Part shown: in pieces, positions 35,301 through 44,366 of the stretch
How the letters are laid out: every line of letters starts with the position of its first letter
How positions within the stretch are numbered: the first letter of the stretch is position 1
From: Mesorhizobium sp. YC-39
GTDB taxonomy: Bacteria > Pseudomonadota > Alphaproteobacteria > Rhizobiales > Rhizobiaceae
Direction of reading: 5' to 3'
Assembly: GCF_025753795.1 (NCBI RefSeq)
Contig: NZ_JAOWPS010000007.1
Span: 62,001-126,000, forward strand
Length of the DNA stretch: 64,000 nucleotides
Position numbers and translations under genes: made by a program
Notes under the pieces: model-generated
The model's input: only the letters and a program-made list of their open reading frames with translations
What the model was told of the DNA's origin: nothing
Databases searched by the model: none

Positions 35301-35392
35301 GGCCAAGGTGGCAGCCGCGTTCGGCCGGAGCGCTGCTTGGGAGAAGCCCGGGACGGTCCGAAACCCGCCCAGATCCGGTCAGGGAGAGAAAA

Positions 35393-36697
35393 ATGCTAGC
35401 TCCACCAGTCCGCAGCGCGCATCGCGCGCCTCGCAAGCCTCTCTACGCCCAGCTTTACGTGCAGGTGCTTGTCGCCATCGCCCTCGGCGTCGCTACTGGC
35501 TATTTCTGTCCGGGGATCGGCGAGAGCCTGAAGCCGCTGGGCGATGCCTTCATCAAGCTCGTCAAGATGATCATCGCGCCTGTCATCTTCCTGACAATTG
35601 CGACCGGCATTGCCGGCATGAACGATCTTCACAAGGTCGGCCGTGTCGCCGGCAAGACCATGGTCTACTTCCTGAGTTTCTCGACGCTCGCGCTGATCGT
35701 CGGCCTCATCGTGGCCAATGTCGTTCAGCCCGGCGCCGGCCTCAATATCGATCCCGCCTCGCTCGACCTCCAGTCCGTGAACAGTTACGCCGCAAAGGCC
35801 CACGAGCAGTCCGTGACGGACTTCCTGATGAACATCATTCCGTCGACGATTGTCGGCGCGTTTGCGCAAGGCGACATCCTGCAGGTGCTGTTCTTCTCGG
35901 TTCTCTTCGGCATCGCGCTGGCGATGGCCGGTGAGGCGGGCAAGCCTGTCGTTTCCTTCCTTCAGGCGCTCATCGCGCCCGTCTTCAAGCTCGTCGGCAT
36001 TCTGATGAAGGCTGCCCCGATCGGCGCTTTCGGCGCGATGGCCTTCACCATCGGCAAGTATGGCATCGGCTCGGTTGTGAACCTGGCGATGCTGGTCGGG
36101 ACGTTCTATTTCACCGCCTTCCTCTTCGTGTTCGTCATCCTCGGCGCGGTCTGCCGTTACAACGGGTTCTCGATCGTTGCTCTCATCGGCTACATCAAGG
36201 AAGAGCTGCTGCTTGTTCTCGCAACGTCCTCTTCGGAGGCCGCGCTACCCTCGCTCATGGAGAAGATGGAGAAGGCCGGCGCCACGCGTTCGGTCGTGGG
36301 CCTCGTCATTCCGACCGGATACTCCTTCAATCTGGACGGCACCAACATCTACATGACGCTGGCAGCCCTCTTCATCGCGCAGGCGACGAATACGGATCTG
36401 TCGATCGGCGACCAGATCCTGCTGCTCCTTGTGGCGATGCTCTCTTCGAAGGGCGCTGCAGGGGTCACAGGCGCCGGCTTCGTCACGTTGGCCGCGACGC
36501 TCTCCGTCGTACCTTCCGTGCCGGTGGCCGGTATGGCCCTGATCCTCGGCATCGACCGTTTCATGTCCGAGTGCCGGGCCCTCACGAATATCGTCGGCAA
36601 CGCGGTGGCATCCCTCGTCGTCGCTCGCTGGGAGGGCGAATTGGACCGCGTAAAGTTGGAAGCCGCCTTGTCTGGCCATCAGCTTGCCGAGACATAG
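35393..36697 (+). CDS. dctA: DctA, C4-dicarboxylate:cation symporter
   Basis: Start at 35393 (MLAPPVRSAHRAPRKPLYAQ) behind an AGGGAGA ribosome site; 434 residues. Family marks of the DAACS group include PLGDAFIKLVKMIIAPVIFL, the serine-rich loop ATSSSEAALPSLMEKME, the NLDGTNIYMTLAALFIAQAT stretch and SSKGAAGVTGAGFVTLAATL with the second hairpin. DctA imports succinate, fumarate and malate, the main carbon supply of bacteroids. A sigma-54 promoter precedes it, but no dctBD regulators are in the window, so this may be a second, symbiosis-region copy. Confidence 0.97.
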   Translation: MLAPPVRSAHRAPRKPLYAQLYVQVLVAIALGVATGYFCPGIGESLKPLGDAFIKLVKMIIAPVIFLTIATGIAGMNDLHKVGRVAGKTMVYFLSFSTLALIVGLIVANVVQPGAGLNIDPASLDLQSVNSYAAKAHEQSVTDFLMNIIPSTIVGAFAQGDILQVLFFSVLFGIALAMAGEAGKPVVSFLQALIAPVFKLVGILMKAAPIGAFGAMAFTIGKYGIGSVVNLAMLVGTFYFTAFLFVFVILGAVCRYNGFSIVALIGYIKEELLLVLATSSSEAALPSLMEKMEKAGATRSVVGLVIPTGYSFNLDGTNIYMTLAALFIAQATNTDLSIGDQILLLLVAMLSSKGAAGVTGAGFVTLAATLSVVPSVPVAGMALILGIDRFMSECRALTNIVGNAVASLVVARWEGELDRVKLEAALSGHQLAET

Positions 36698-36995
36698 CTG
36701 GCCAACTAACGATACAGACGCCCGCCGGGAAGGTCGCAGTAGCGCGGCCTGTTAAATCGCTGATTGGCCTGGAAATGAAAATTGGCCGCACAAAGGTGTG
36801 CTTTCGTCTGCAGGTAGCAGGCAGTTAGATGCTATGCCGTCCCAGGGCAGCGCCGGATGCTGATTTGCATCAAACCAAAACACGAATAAGATCCATTTTG
36901 CTACCAACAATCGCACAAACCTCGTTGAGCTCGCAAACCAGCCGCCAAGCCAACCATTTCGCAGCGGCAAGCCGCAGACGATTGCTGGTGAGAAA
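36698..36995. other. Convergent intergenic stretch
   Basis: Between the ends of dctA and the ABC exporter gene. No gene, RNA or convincing terminator hairpin seen. Confidence 0.5.
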
Positions 36996-38906
36996 TCAGG
37001 TCTTTGCGCCGGTTTGGGCTGAGGTATCGAGTTCCTCATCGGGGATGTCGTCGAACGAGGCGTGGTTGAGGTTGTAGAGTTTGGAATAGAGCCCGCCCAT
37101 GGCGATCAACCGGTCGTGCTTGCCGGTCTCGACGACTTGGCCATTTTGGAGAACGATGAGGCGGTCGGCGCCTCGGACTGTGGCAAGCCGATGGGCGATG
37201 ACCAGGCCCGTGCGGCCTTTGAGAAGCCTGATCAGTGCCTTCTGGATGAGCTTCTCCGTATAGCTGTCGATATTAGCGGTTGCCTCGTCAAGTATAAGGA
37301 TCTTGGCGTTTGCAACGAGCGCGCGGGCAAAGCTGATAAGCTGGCGCTGGCCGAGCGAAAGATTGCCGCCGCGTTCGCTTACATCGGCCTCGTATCCACC
37401 AGGAAGGTTCACGATGAAGTCGTGCGCGCCGACCGCTTTGGCGGCCTCGATCACCTCTTCGCGCCTGGCGTCGGTCTTGTGGTAGCGGATGTTCTCGAAG
37501 ACCGTGCCGGTGAAAAGGAACGGCTCCTGAAGCACCATGGCGATATGACGGCCGAGCGATTCCTGGGTGAGATCGCGCACGTCGTGTCCACCGATCAGCA
37601 CTTGACCCTGCTGGACCTCATAGAAGCGGTGGACAAGCGCCATCGCGCTGGATTTGCCCGAACCGGTCGGGCCGACGAGGGCGACGGTCTCGCCGGGATT
37701 GACCCGAAAGGACACGTTCTTCAATACCGGATGCTTGCGGTCGTAGCCGAAAGTAACGTTCCTGAACTCCACTGAGCCGTCCATGTCGGGCGAAAGCACC
37801 TTGGCATTCCGCTTGTCCTGGATGTCAATCTTGACGTCGAGCACGTCGGTCAGACGCTTTCCGGAGGCCATCGCGCGCTGCATGATCGAATATTGCAGAG
37901 TGAGCGAGCGGATCGGATCGAAGAAGCGCTGGATGTAGAAGAGGAAGGCAACCATCACACCCGCGTCGATGCCGCCACTCATGACCATCGCACCGCCGAC
38001 CATCACGACGACGGCCATGGCAACGCCCGTCAGGCTATCGACGATCGGCACCATGACCTGCGCATATTTGGCAGCCGTCAGATGCGTCTTGAGATTCGCA
38101 TCGGCCTTATCATCGTAGAGGCTGAAGTTGACCTGCTGGCGGTCCATGGACTGCACTGCGCGCACGCCCTGAATGGCCTCTGCCAGCGCGCCATTGGCGA
38201 CAGAGTTGGTCTCGTGCGCGGCCATGAAGGCATCGCGGGCGCGCGGCAGCCAGAAGATGCGCACTATGAAGAGAACCGGCAGGACCGAAAGCGTAAGGAG
38301 GCCTAACCGAAGGTCGAGCCACAGCATGACCAAGACGATGCCGAAGAGAAGGGCAACGTCGCCCAGCGAGAACAAGGACGTTTCGAGGAATTCCTGCATG
38401 GAATTGATGTCGCCCTGCAGACGAGACATCAGGCGTCCGACCTCCGTCTTGTCCATGAAGGAAAGTGAGACCTTCTGCAGATGGCCGAACATGGCGCGGC
38501 GTATATCGAAGAGAACATTCTCGGCCATCTTGCCGATCACCGTCTCTTGCGTGTAGCTGGCCGTGGAATTGACCCAAATGGCAAGAAGGAAGAAGCAGGC
38601 GGCTGCAAGCAGGGCTGAGCGATCGCCACTTCCCGGGGACATCCCATTGTCGATCGCATAGCGGATGATCAGCGGGATGAGAAGCTGCGTCCCGGTGAAG
38701 ACAAACATTGCGGCTAGCGAGATCATCATCTTGGTGCGGTAGGGCCGGACGAATGCCCAAATGCGTCGGACAACGTTTTTGTCAAAGGCCCGTCCGAACA
38801 ACTCCTCTTCGACGCGATGGGACCCGACGACCGCACGCGGAGGGCGCCGGCCGTCGTCGCGGATATCGTTGCGTTCCGTCTCGACTTCGCCGGCGTGGGC
38901 CATCAA
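36996..38906 (-). CDS. ABC exporter subunit A (canonical Walker B, degenerate signature)
   Basis: The 636-residue protein is an MsbA/BmrCD-type half-transporter: six membrane segments in the first 340 residues, then a nucleotide-binding domain with Walker A ALVGPTGSGKSSAMALVHRF and Walker B ILILDEATANIDSYTEKL with the catalytic glutamate. The signature reads LSLGQ rather than LSGGQ. Its partner has the opposite pattern, so the pair should form one good and one degenerate ATP site. Overlaps the end of the partner gene by four bases. The exported substrate is unknown. Confidence 0.93.
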   Translation of the reverse strand: MMAHAGEVETERNDIRDDGRRPPRAVVGSHRVEEELFGRAFDKNVVRRIWAFVRPYRTKMMISLAAMFVFTGTQLLIPLIIRYAIDNGMSPGSGDRSALLAAACFFLLAIWVNSTASYTQETVIGKMAENVLFDIRRAMFGHLQKVSLSFMDKTEVGRLMSRLQGDINSMQEFLETSLFSLGDVALLFGIVLVMLWLDLRLGLLTLSVLPVLFIVRIFWLPRARDAFMAAHETNSVANGALAEAIQGVRAVQSMDRQQVNFSLYDDKADANLKTHLTAAKYAQVMVPIVDSLTGVAMAVVVMVGGAMVMSGGIDAGVMVAFLFYIQRFFDPIRSLTLQYSIMQRAMASGKRLTDVLDVKIDIQDKRNAKVLSPDMDGSVEFRNVTFGYDRKHPVLKNVSFRVNPGETVALVGPTGSGKSSAMALVHRFYEVQQGQVLIGGHDVRDLTQESLGRHIAMVLQEPFLFTGTVFENIRYHKTDARREEVIEAAKAVGAHDFIVNLPGGYEADVSERGGNLSLGQRQLISFARALVANAKILILDEATANIDSYTEKLIQKALIRLLKGRTGLVIAHRLATVRGADRLIVLQNGQVVETGKHDRLIAMGGLYSKLYNLNHASFDDIPDEELDTSAQTGAKT

Positions 38907-40771
38907 CTCCCTCCCTCTTGTTTGGGCAGCATGTCATCGCCCGGGGGCACTTGAAGATCGTAAAGGGCCTTGTAGCGTCCGTCCTTCGCCAGAAGCTCTT
39001 GGTGAGTGCCACGCTCGACGATCTCTCCATTCTCGATAAACAGGATGTTGTCGGCATGCATGAGCGAACTCAGGCGGTGGGCGATGATGATGGTCACGCG
39101 ATCCTTGGCAAAGCGTCGCATGGCGCTGCGAATGCGCTGTTCGGTGGCTGCATCGATTGCCGCCGTCGAGTCGTCAAAAACGATGACGGACGGGCGCAGC
39201 ATCATCGTGCGGGCGATCGTCAGGCGCTGGCGCTGGCCGCCCGAAAGGGAGACGCCGCGCTCGCCCACGACTGTTTTGTAGCTGGTCGGCAGGCCGAGAA
39301 TGTAATTGTGAAGCTGAGCAGACTCGCTCGCGCGCTCGATCCGCTGTTCCTCGGCCCAGGGATCGCCATAGGCAACATTGTTCTCGATCGTCGTGCTGAA
39401 CAGGAAGGCATCCTGCTGCACGACCGCGACCGCCCTGCGAAGCGTGGCAAGGGTGACCTCGCGGACGTCCTGGCTGTCGAGCGTGATGGTGCCGCCAGTG
39501 ACATCGTAAAAACGGGGGATCAAATGAGCCATCGTCGACTTGCCGGAGCCCGGGGGGCCAACGATCGCGATCGTCTGGCCCTTGCGGGCCTCGAAACTTA
39601 TATTCTTCAGAATTGGGCGGTTCTCGATGCCGTTATACGCGAATGAAACATTGTCGAAGCGTAAGGTCCCTTGGCTGACCTCAAGCGGTCTCGCGCCCGG
39701 TGCGTCCTTGATCGCGATATCTAGGTCGAGGAGCCCGAATAGGCGGGAACCGCAAGTCGAAGCGTGGGCGAAGGCGTTGACCATGAAGCCGATCTGGCGG
39801 ACCGGCATTTGCAGGATCATCATGAAGGTCAGGAACATCGTAAGCGTCCCGACGCTAGTCTCGCCAGCGATAACTTTGTTGCCGCCAATCCAGAGGACCA
39901 GAGCCATGGCAAAAAGGAAGGAGAAAGTCATCGCCGAGGTGTTGCGTACGCGGATATCGACACGGTCATGGGCGAGACCAAGCGCTTTCTTCGAGGCGTG
40001 GTCGAACTTCAGCATCTCGTAAGGCTGCGCCGCAAAGGCGCGCACGACGCGAATGCCGCCAAGATTTTCTTCCATTACGCGGCCCAGAACCGAAAGCCGA
40101 TCCTGCAGGTCGAGCCAGGTGTGGCGCAGCTTGAGCTGAGTGACCGATGAGCGCCATCCGACGAACGGCACGAAGCTCAGCGTGAGGAGACCAAGCGCCA
40201 GGTCGGTGGATATCAGCATGCAGGCGCCGATCCCGATCAGCATGATGAGCAGGACGGCGCGAACCAGAGCGGTGGAAAAATACATTCGCACGCCTTCGAG
40301 ATCGAGCATGCCGATGGTAATCAGATCGCCTGAATGCGCCTGGTCGTGAAAGGAAAAGCTAAGGCGCTGGATCTTTTCGTAGTAGGCAAGCCGCAGTTCG
40401 TACGCGATGTGATGTCCTACCGCCTCGGCAAAATAGTTCTGAGCCAGTGTGAAAAGGCCTCGCAGCACACTGACGGCAAGCAGCAGGAGAGCTGAGGTTC
40501 GGAGCGCCTCATCCGCTGCCGCGCCGGCAATACCCCCACCGATGGCTGTCTGGGTGTGGTCGACGGCCCAGCCGATAAGCTGGGGGATGAGCAATTGGAG
40601 GGTTACCGCCACGAGTGTCGAGCCAATTGCAACGGCGACCTGCCACGGGTGCCGCAAATTCATGCGCGTAATGCGCAGTATCGTGTTCAAGCCCCGGCCC
40701 CAACCCGCCGCCTCTACATGCCCGGGCGAATTCCGGCCCTTCATCACGCCGCCACTAGCCTCACTGCTCAA
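38903..40771 (-). CDS. ABC exporter subunit B (canonical signature, non-catalytic Walker B)
   Basis: The 622-residue half-transporter has six membrane segments and a nucleotide-binding domain with Walker A AIVGPPGSGKSTMAHLIPRF and signature SLSGGQRQRL. Walker B reads VIVFDDSTAAIDAATEQ, so aspartate replaces the catalytic glutamate. This is the usual degenerate half of an asymmetric heterodimeric exporter. The gene starts 91 bases after the SIR2-like gene ends, on the same strand as nifB, and may be read from the nifB promoter. An internal start at 40744 is possible. Confidence 0.93.
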   Translation of the reverse strand: MSSEASGGVMKGRNSPGHVEAAGWGRGLNTILRITRMNLRHPWQVAVAIGSTLVAVTLQLLIPQLIGWAVDHTQTAIGGGIAGAAADEALRTSALLLLAVSVLRGLFTLAQNYFAEAVGHHIAYELRLAYYEKIQRLSFSFHDQAHSGDLITIGMLDLEGVRMYFSTALVRAVLLIMLIGIGACMLISTDLALGLLTLSFVPFVGWRSSVTQLKLRHTWLDLQDRLSVLGRVMEENLGGIRVVRAFAAQPYEMLKFDHASKKALGLAHDRVDIRVRNTSAMTFSFLFAMALVLWIGGNKVIAGETSVGTLTMFLTFMMILQMPVRQIGFMVNAFAHASTCGSRLFGLLDLDIAIKDAPGARPLEVSQGTLRFDNVSFAYNGIENRPILKNISFEARKGQTIAIVGPPGSGKSTMAHLIPRFYDVTGGTITLDSQDVREVTLATLRRAVAVVQQDAFLFSTTIENNVAYGDPWAEEQRIERASESAQLHNYILGLPTSYKTVVGERGVSLSGGQRQRLTIARTMMLRPSVIVFDDSTAAIDAATEQRIRSAMRRFAKDRVTIIIAHRLSSLMHADNILFIENGEIVERGTHQELLAKDGRYKALYDLQVPPGDDMLPKQEGGS

Positions 40772-40862
40772 GCGTATATTTCGGACTCAGGTCCGGCCGG
40801 GGGTGGGCGGTGAGCCGGACCACGATCAAAGGCCGTTGCGATACATGGCCCGCCATCATCTT

Positions 40863-41747
40863 CTAGACGCGTGCTGCGGCAAGCCGAGCCGCGGCTTCGC
40901 CTGCCGGCATGTCTATGACCGTGATTGCATTTGCTGCAAGGAAACGGCGTTCGTTTTTGGTCAGCGTTGCCGAATCGATTACCGCAAAGTGCGGGCCTTG
41001 GGAGCGCTTCATGATTTGCCGGGCGTAAGTGCGCAGCATCTGATCGTCGAAGCGACAGCCGAAGAAGAGGAAACCTCTGTTGGTGCGCCGTTCCTTCATG
41101 ACTTGTGGGATAGGCGTCTGGATATCGATTTCGGTTAGGGTCTCGACATAGTCGGAATCTGCGACGAGGAAATTCGCGGCGGGCCTGATGCTGCCGTGTG
41201 GCGTATAGAGAACCGTCGTTGCCGCTGATCCGGGTTGGAGTTCCCTCCCGGCCAAGTCGTAGGTTCTTGTCCAAATGTCGGTGATTGCGTCCGCCCGCGT
41301 GACGCCTTGAATCTCGATGACATCCGTTCGGCCGGTCTCTGCGAGGGCTGCGCGCATGGCGCCGTCGTACCAGCTGTCGACGATGAGGGAGAGCGGCAGC
41401 GTTGCAAGCCAGGCGTGGAAAACGGTCGGCGCAACCGGCCCTGCGAATATCTCAGCCATCCAAGCCTGAAGCGTCCGGCGATGCCGGCGCTGTTCGATGA
41501 ATTGGGCGACCGACCACATATTGGTGCGGATCTTGGAAGGCGCTGGCGCTCGCGCGTTGAGGGCTGCGGCGACGGTTTCCGGCGTATGCGGTACGGATGG
41601 TTCCACGGTCTTGAGCCGGAGTAGACCCGGACCAAGATAGGGGATGATCTGATCGGCGTATAGCGCCTTCTTCAGCAGATCAAGCTGCTTTGAGGCATGA
41701 CTGTCGCGAATGATGAAGAGATGGTTCAAGGCCGAGATCATGTTCAT
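40863..41747 (-). CDS. SIR2-like domain protein at the end of the nifB operon
   Basis: The 294-residue protein has the layout of prokaryotic SIR2-like (SIR2_2-type) proteins: an early nucleotide loop YADQIIPYLGPGLLR (about residues 30-45), a central HAWLATLPLSLIVDSWYDGA with the aspartate of the pocket, TTVLYTPHGSI with a possible catalytic histidine, and GFLFFGCRFDD near the C-terminus. Such proteins bind or hydrolyse NAD; some act in anti-phage defence, others sit in nitrogen-fixation operons with no known role. It follows nifT by 42 bases in the nifB-fdxN-nifZ-nifT run, so NifA-driven expression in nodules is likely. Confidence 0.72.
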   Translation of the reverse strand: MNMISALNHLFIIRDSHASKQLDLLKKALYADQIIPYLGPGLLRLKTVEPSVPHTPETVAAALNARAPAPSKIRTNMWSVAQFIEQRRHRRTLQAWMAEIFAGPVAPTVFHAWLATLPLSLIVDSWYDGAMRAALAETGRTDVIEIQGVTRADAITDIWTRTYDLAGRELQPGSAATTVLYTPHGSIRPAANFLVADSDYVETLTEIDIQTPIPQVMKERRTNRGFLFFGCRFDDQMLRTYARQIMKRSQGPHFAVIDSATLTKNERRFLAANAITVIDMPAGEAAARLAAARV

Positions 41748-41789
41748 GCTCGTCTCCGGTTGGCGTTGTCATGTTGCCAGCCTGCAGCA

Positions 41790-42002
41790 TCAGTCCTTGT
41801 CGGAGATCTTCCTTGCCTCGACGGTGATCGGCAGACGTGTATCCCGCGGAAGTTCGGGCAGGACGAGCCGCCAGCCGTTCCTGAGCGTTACGCACCCGCC
41901 CCACAAGTCTTCATTCTCGACCTTGACGATGGGCTCTTCGAGATCCTTCTTGGGAACATACGCCGACAGCCCGGCGCCGGTCCTGCGGATCATTACCTTC
42001 AT
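41790..42002 (-). CDS. nifT: NifT/FixU family protein
   Basis: The 70-residue protein starts MKVMIRRTGAGLSAYVPKKD and contains WGGCVTLRNGWRLVLPELP, a full match to NifT/FixU. Its function in nitrogenase maturation is unclear. Overlaps the nifZ stop by four bases. Confidence 0.95.
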   Translation of the reverse strand: MKVMIRRTGAGLSAYVPKKDLEEPIVKVENEDLWGGCVTLRNGWRLVLPELPRDTRLPITVEARKISDKD

Positions 42003-42325
42003 CGGGCAGTTCCTTTATTAGGGCCAGCAGTGAATTCGGCACCGCAAGGATTCCCGGATTGGTCGAGGCTCATCAATTCGTGGGCGCGCATGCCAACGAC
42101 GGTGCCGCGATCGACCCATTCGACCGCATAGATGTAGAACTGCTGGAGAAAGGTGCCGATGTCGCGCACATAGCCTTCGTCGCCCTTCCGCACGAGGTTT
42201 TCGCCGATCTGGCGACCAGGATAGGTGCCGTCATTCCTTATGTGGCGTGTGGCACGGACCCGCTCCCCCGGCATCAATCGCGGAGGTTTGCGGATCTCGA
42301 CCTCCTGTTCGCGTCCAAGGCCCAT
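41999..42325 (-). CDS. nifZ: NifZ, nitrogenase maturation protein
   Basis: The 108-residue protein has RVRATRHIRNDGTYPGRQIG, GDEGYVRDIGTFLQQFYIYA and VEWVDRGTVVGMRAHEL, typical of NifZ, which helps P-cluster formation in the MoFe protein. Lies 99 bases downstream of fdxN on the same strand and overlaps nifT. Confidence 0.95.
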   Translation of the reverse strand: MGLGREQEVEIRKPPRLMPGERVRATRHIRNDGTYPGRQIGENLVRKGDEGYVRDIGTFLQQFYIYAVEWVDRGTVVGMRAHELMSLDQSGNPCGAEFTAGPNKGTAR

Positions 42326-42424
42326 GCCTGTTCCTTTCCTTCGTCGCGGCTGCAGGTTGTCAATAAAGAGGTAGAGGCCTCCTCGGGAGGTGACCGCGAC
42401 CCGTGTCGCTAGCCCGATTGGAGG

Positions 42425-42619
42425 TCAGGCGGGAACGCAGGTCTTCGGTACCGGGCATACCGAGGCGCATTGCTGGGTATCGAAGGCCTCCTTGCATTCG
42501 GTGCATTCCTTAGGATCGATCACGTAGGCCTCGCCCTTGAACTTGATCGCGCCCGAGGGACATTCGAACTCGCAGGCACCGCATTGCGTGCATTGTGATG
42601 CGAGGATCTTGAAGGCCAT
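42425..42619 (-). CDS. fdxN: FdxN, 2[4Fe-4S] ferredoxin
   Basis: The 64-residue protein has two cysteine clusters: CTQCGACEFEC near the start and CTECKEAFDTQQCASVC with the insertion typical of nif-linked ferredoxins, plus the closing CVPA. FdxN donates electrons in nitrogen fixation, probably to NifB or nitrogenase reductase. Lies 34 bases after nifB. Confidence 0.96.
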   Translation of the reverse strand: MAFKILASQCTQCGACEFECPSGAIKFKGEAYVIDPKECTECKEAFDTQQCASVCPVPKTCVPA

Positions 42620-42653
42620 TTCTCAACTCCTGGTTCGGTTGGAACGAGACGGC

Positions 42654-44135
42654 TCAGGCCGTCGCCGCCATTGGTTCGACCCCAAATTCGGCAGCGTAAA
42701 GCGCGCTGATCGCGGTCTCGATGTAGTCATAGCCATAAACGTCCGTTGCCCGGATTCCAGCTTCCGCGAGCCGATCCTTGGGGCAATCTCCGATCTTGGC
42801 GCACAGCACGATGTCGATGCGTTCCAGCGCAGCGATAACGCCATCGAGGGTGGCGTCCGCGCCCCGGCCGCCGAGGCAATATTGCTCGACCTTGCGATGC
42901 CCGATGAAACTGATCCCTCTCGGCGAGGCCTCATAAACCTGGAATTCCTTCGAGTGGCCGAAGTGTTCGTTGACGCGCCCGCCGCCCTTGGTCGCCACGG
43001 CGACAAGGAGCGATTTGCCGGTGTCCGCTGCCTTGACGATCGCGACCGCTTGACTCTTGGCTGCCACATGATCGCCGCGCTCGCACGCGACCACCTCTCG
43101 ATAGGCCTCGCGCTTGCCGGCGTCGTAGATAACTTCGCCGGGAAGCTTGTCGAGCGTGAACTCCTGGCCACGATCCTCGCCAAGTAGGCCGACCGCATCG
43201 GCCCGGCACTGCCGGCAATGGCGCATCAGCTTGGCGCCACCTCCTAGACTATCCTGAAGCGCTTTCAATTCCACCGCCTTTGGACCGCGCTGCCCGGTCA
43301 GACCGAAGTGCGTGCCATGCGCCGGGTCGGAAATCAGCGGCATGACGTTGTGCAGGAACGCGCCGCGCTCCTTGACCCATCTATTGACCTCGATCAGGTG
43401 CTCGTCGTTGACGGTGGGAATCATCACCGAATTGATCTTGGTAAGGATGCCGCGCGCGGTCAGCATCTCCAGGCCTAACATCTGCCGCTGGTGCAGGATC
43501 CGGGCAGCTTCGACGCCGGTGTACCGGCGGTGGTCGTAAAAGATCCAGGGATAGATCTTTGCGCCGACCTCTGGGTCGATCATGTTGATGGTGATTGTCA
43601 CATGATCGACATTCATGTCGGCAAGCTCGCCAACATGGTCCGGCAGCGCGAGCCCATTGGTGGAGATACATAGTTTGATGTCGGGGATTTCCCTGGCAAC
43701 TCGCTCGAACGTTGCCTTTGTTTTCTTCCAGTCGTAGCAGGCATCGCCCGGTCCGGCGATGCCGAGCACGGAAAGCTGCGGCACTTCGTTGGCGACCGCG
43801 ATCACCTTGCGTAGCGCCTGGTCTGGGGTCAGCCTTTCCGAGACGACCCCAGGCCGGCTTTCATTGGCGCAGTCATATTTGCGATTGCAGTAGTTGCACT
43901 GGATATTGCAGGCCGGCGCGACCGCCACATGCATGCGCGCGAAATAATGGTGGGCTTCTTCTGAATAGCACGGATGGTCCTTGATCTTCTCCCAGATAGC
44001 CGGGTCTATGTCGTCCGTCTTTGCGGACAAGCCGCAAGATGAAGATGCGCAGCCACCGGATTTCGCAGTCGCCAGCAAACGGTCGAAGGATTTCGTGCTG
44101 ACCACGCCCTCAAGCGAAATCGTCGGTGCGGACAT
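42654..44135 (-). CDS. nifB: NifB, radical SAM FeMo-cofactor core synthase
   Basis: Start set at 44135 (MSAPTISLEG), about 40 bases from the sigma-54 promoter; 493 residues. The radical SAM motif is in ACNIQCNYCNRKYDC, and further nif-type cysteines lie in HPCYSEEAHHYFARMHVAV and LMRHCRQCRADAVGLLGED. The C-terminal 130 residues form a NifX-like domain (VNEHFGHSKEFQVYEA). NifB builds NifB-co, the precursor of FeMo-cofactor. First gene of its operon. Confidence 0.97.
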   Translation of the reverse strand: MSAPTISLEGVVSTKSFDRLLATAKSGGCASSSCGLSAKTDDIDPAIWEKIKDHPCYSEEAHHYFARMHVAVAPACNIQCNYCNRKYDCANESRPGVVSERLTPDQALRKVIAVANEVPQLSVLGIAGPGDACYDWKKTKATFERVAREIPDIKLCISTNGLALPDHVGELADMNVDHVTITINMIDPEVGAKIYPWIFYDHRRYTGVEAARILHQRQMLGLEMLTARGILTKINSVMIPTVNDEHLIEVNRWVKERGAFLHNVMPLISDPAHGTHFGLTGQRGPKAVELKALQDSLGGGAKLMRHCRQCRADAVGLLGEDRGQEFTLDKLPGEVIYDAGKREAYREVVACERGDHVAAKSQAVAIVKAADTGKSLLVAVATKGGGRVNEHFGHSKEFQVYEASPRGISFIGHRKVEQYCLGGRGADATLDGVIAALERIDIVLCAKIGDCPKDRLAEAGIRATDVYGYDYIETAISALYAAEFGVEPMAATA

Positions 44136-44174
44136 CAAACGGCTCCATGCCAGGGCGAACGTCCCCATTCAACT

Positions 44175-44189
44175 GCAAGAGCTGCGCCA
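44175..44189 (-). promoter_or_regulatory. Sigma-54 promoter of nifB
   Basis: On the minus strand the site reads TGGCGCAGCTCTTGC, matching -24/-12 with exact spacing, 40 bases upstream of nifB. Confidence 0.85.
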
Positions 44190-44262
44190 ACTTGAAAAGC
44201 GCGATTCGTTCAATGTGTTAGGTATTCGTTTCCGATTCTGGCCGTTTGTTCCGACACATTTT

Positions 44263-44278
44263 TGTCAGGCTTCCGACA
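44263..44278. promoter_or_regulatory. NifA upstream activator site for nifB
   Basis: TGTCAGGCTTCCGACA fits TGT-N10-ACA and lies about 75-90 bases upstream of the nifB -24/-12 element, a normal distance. Confidence 0.82.
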
Positions 44279-44366
44279 TGGACAGGCAAATTGGATCGCG
44301 GCACCGCATCCCACGCACGGAAGAGGGGGCAACAACGCCAGCTTGACGTTTGACGTCATCGGCACG

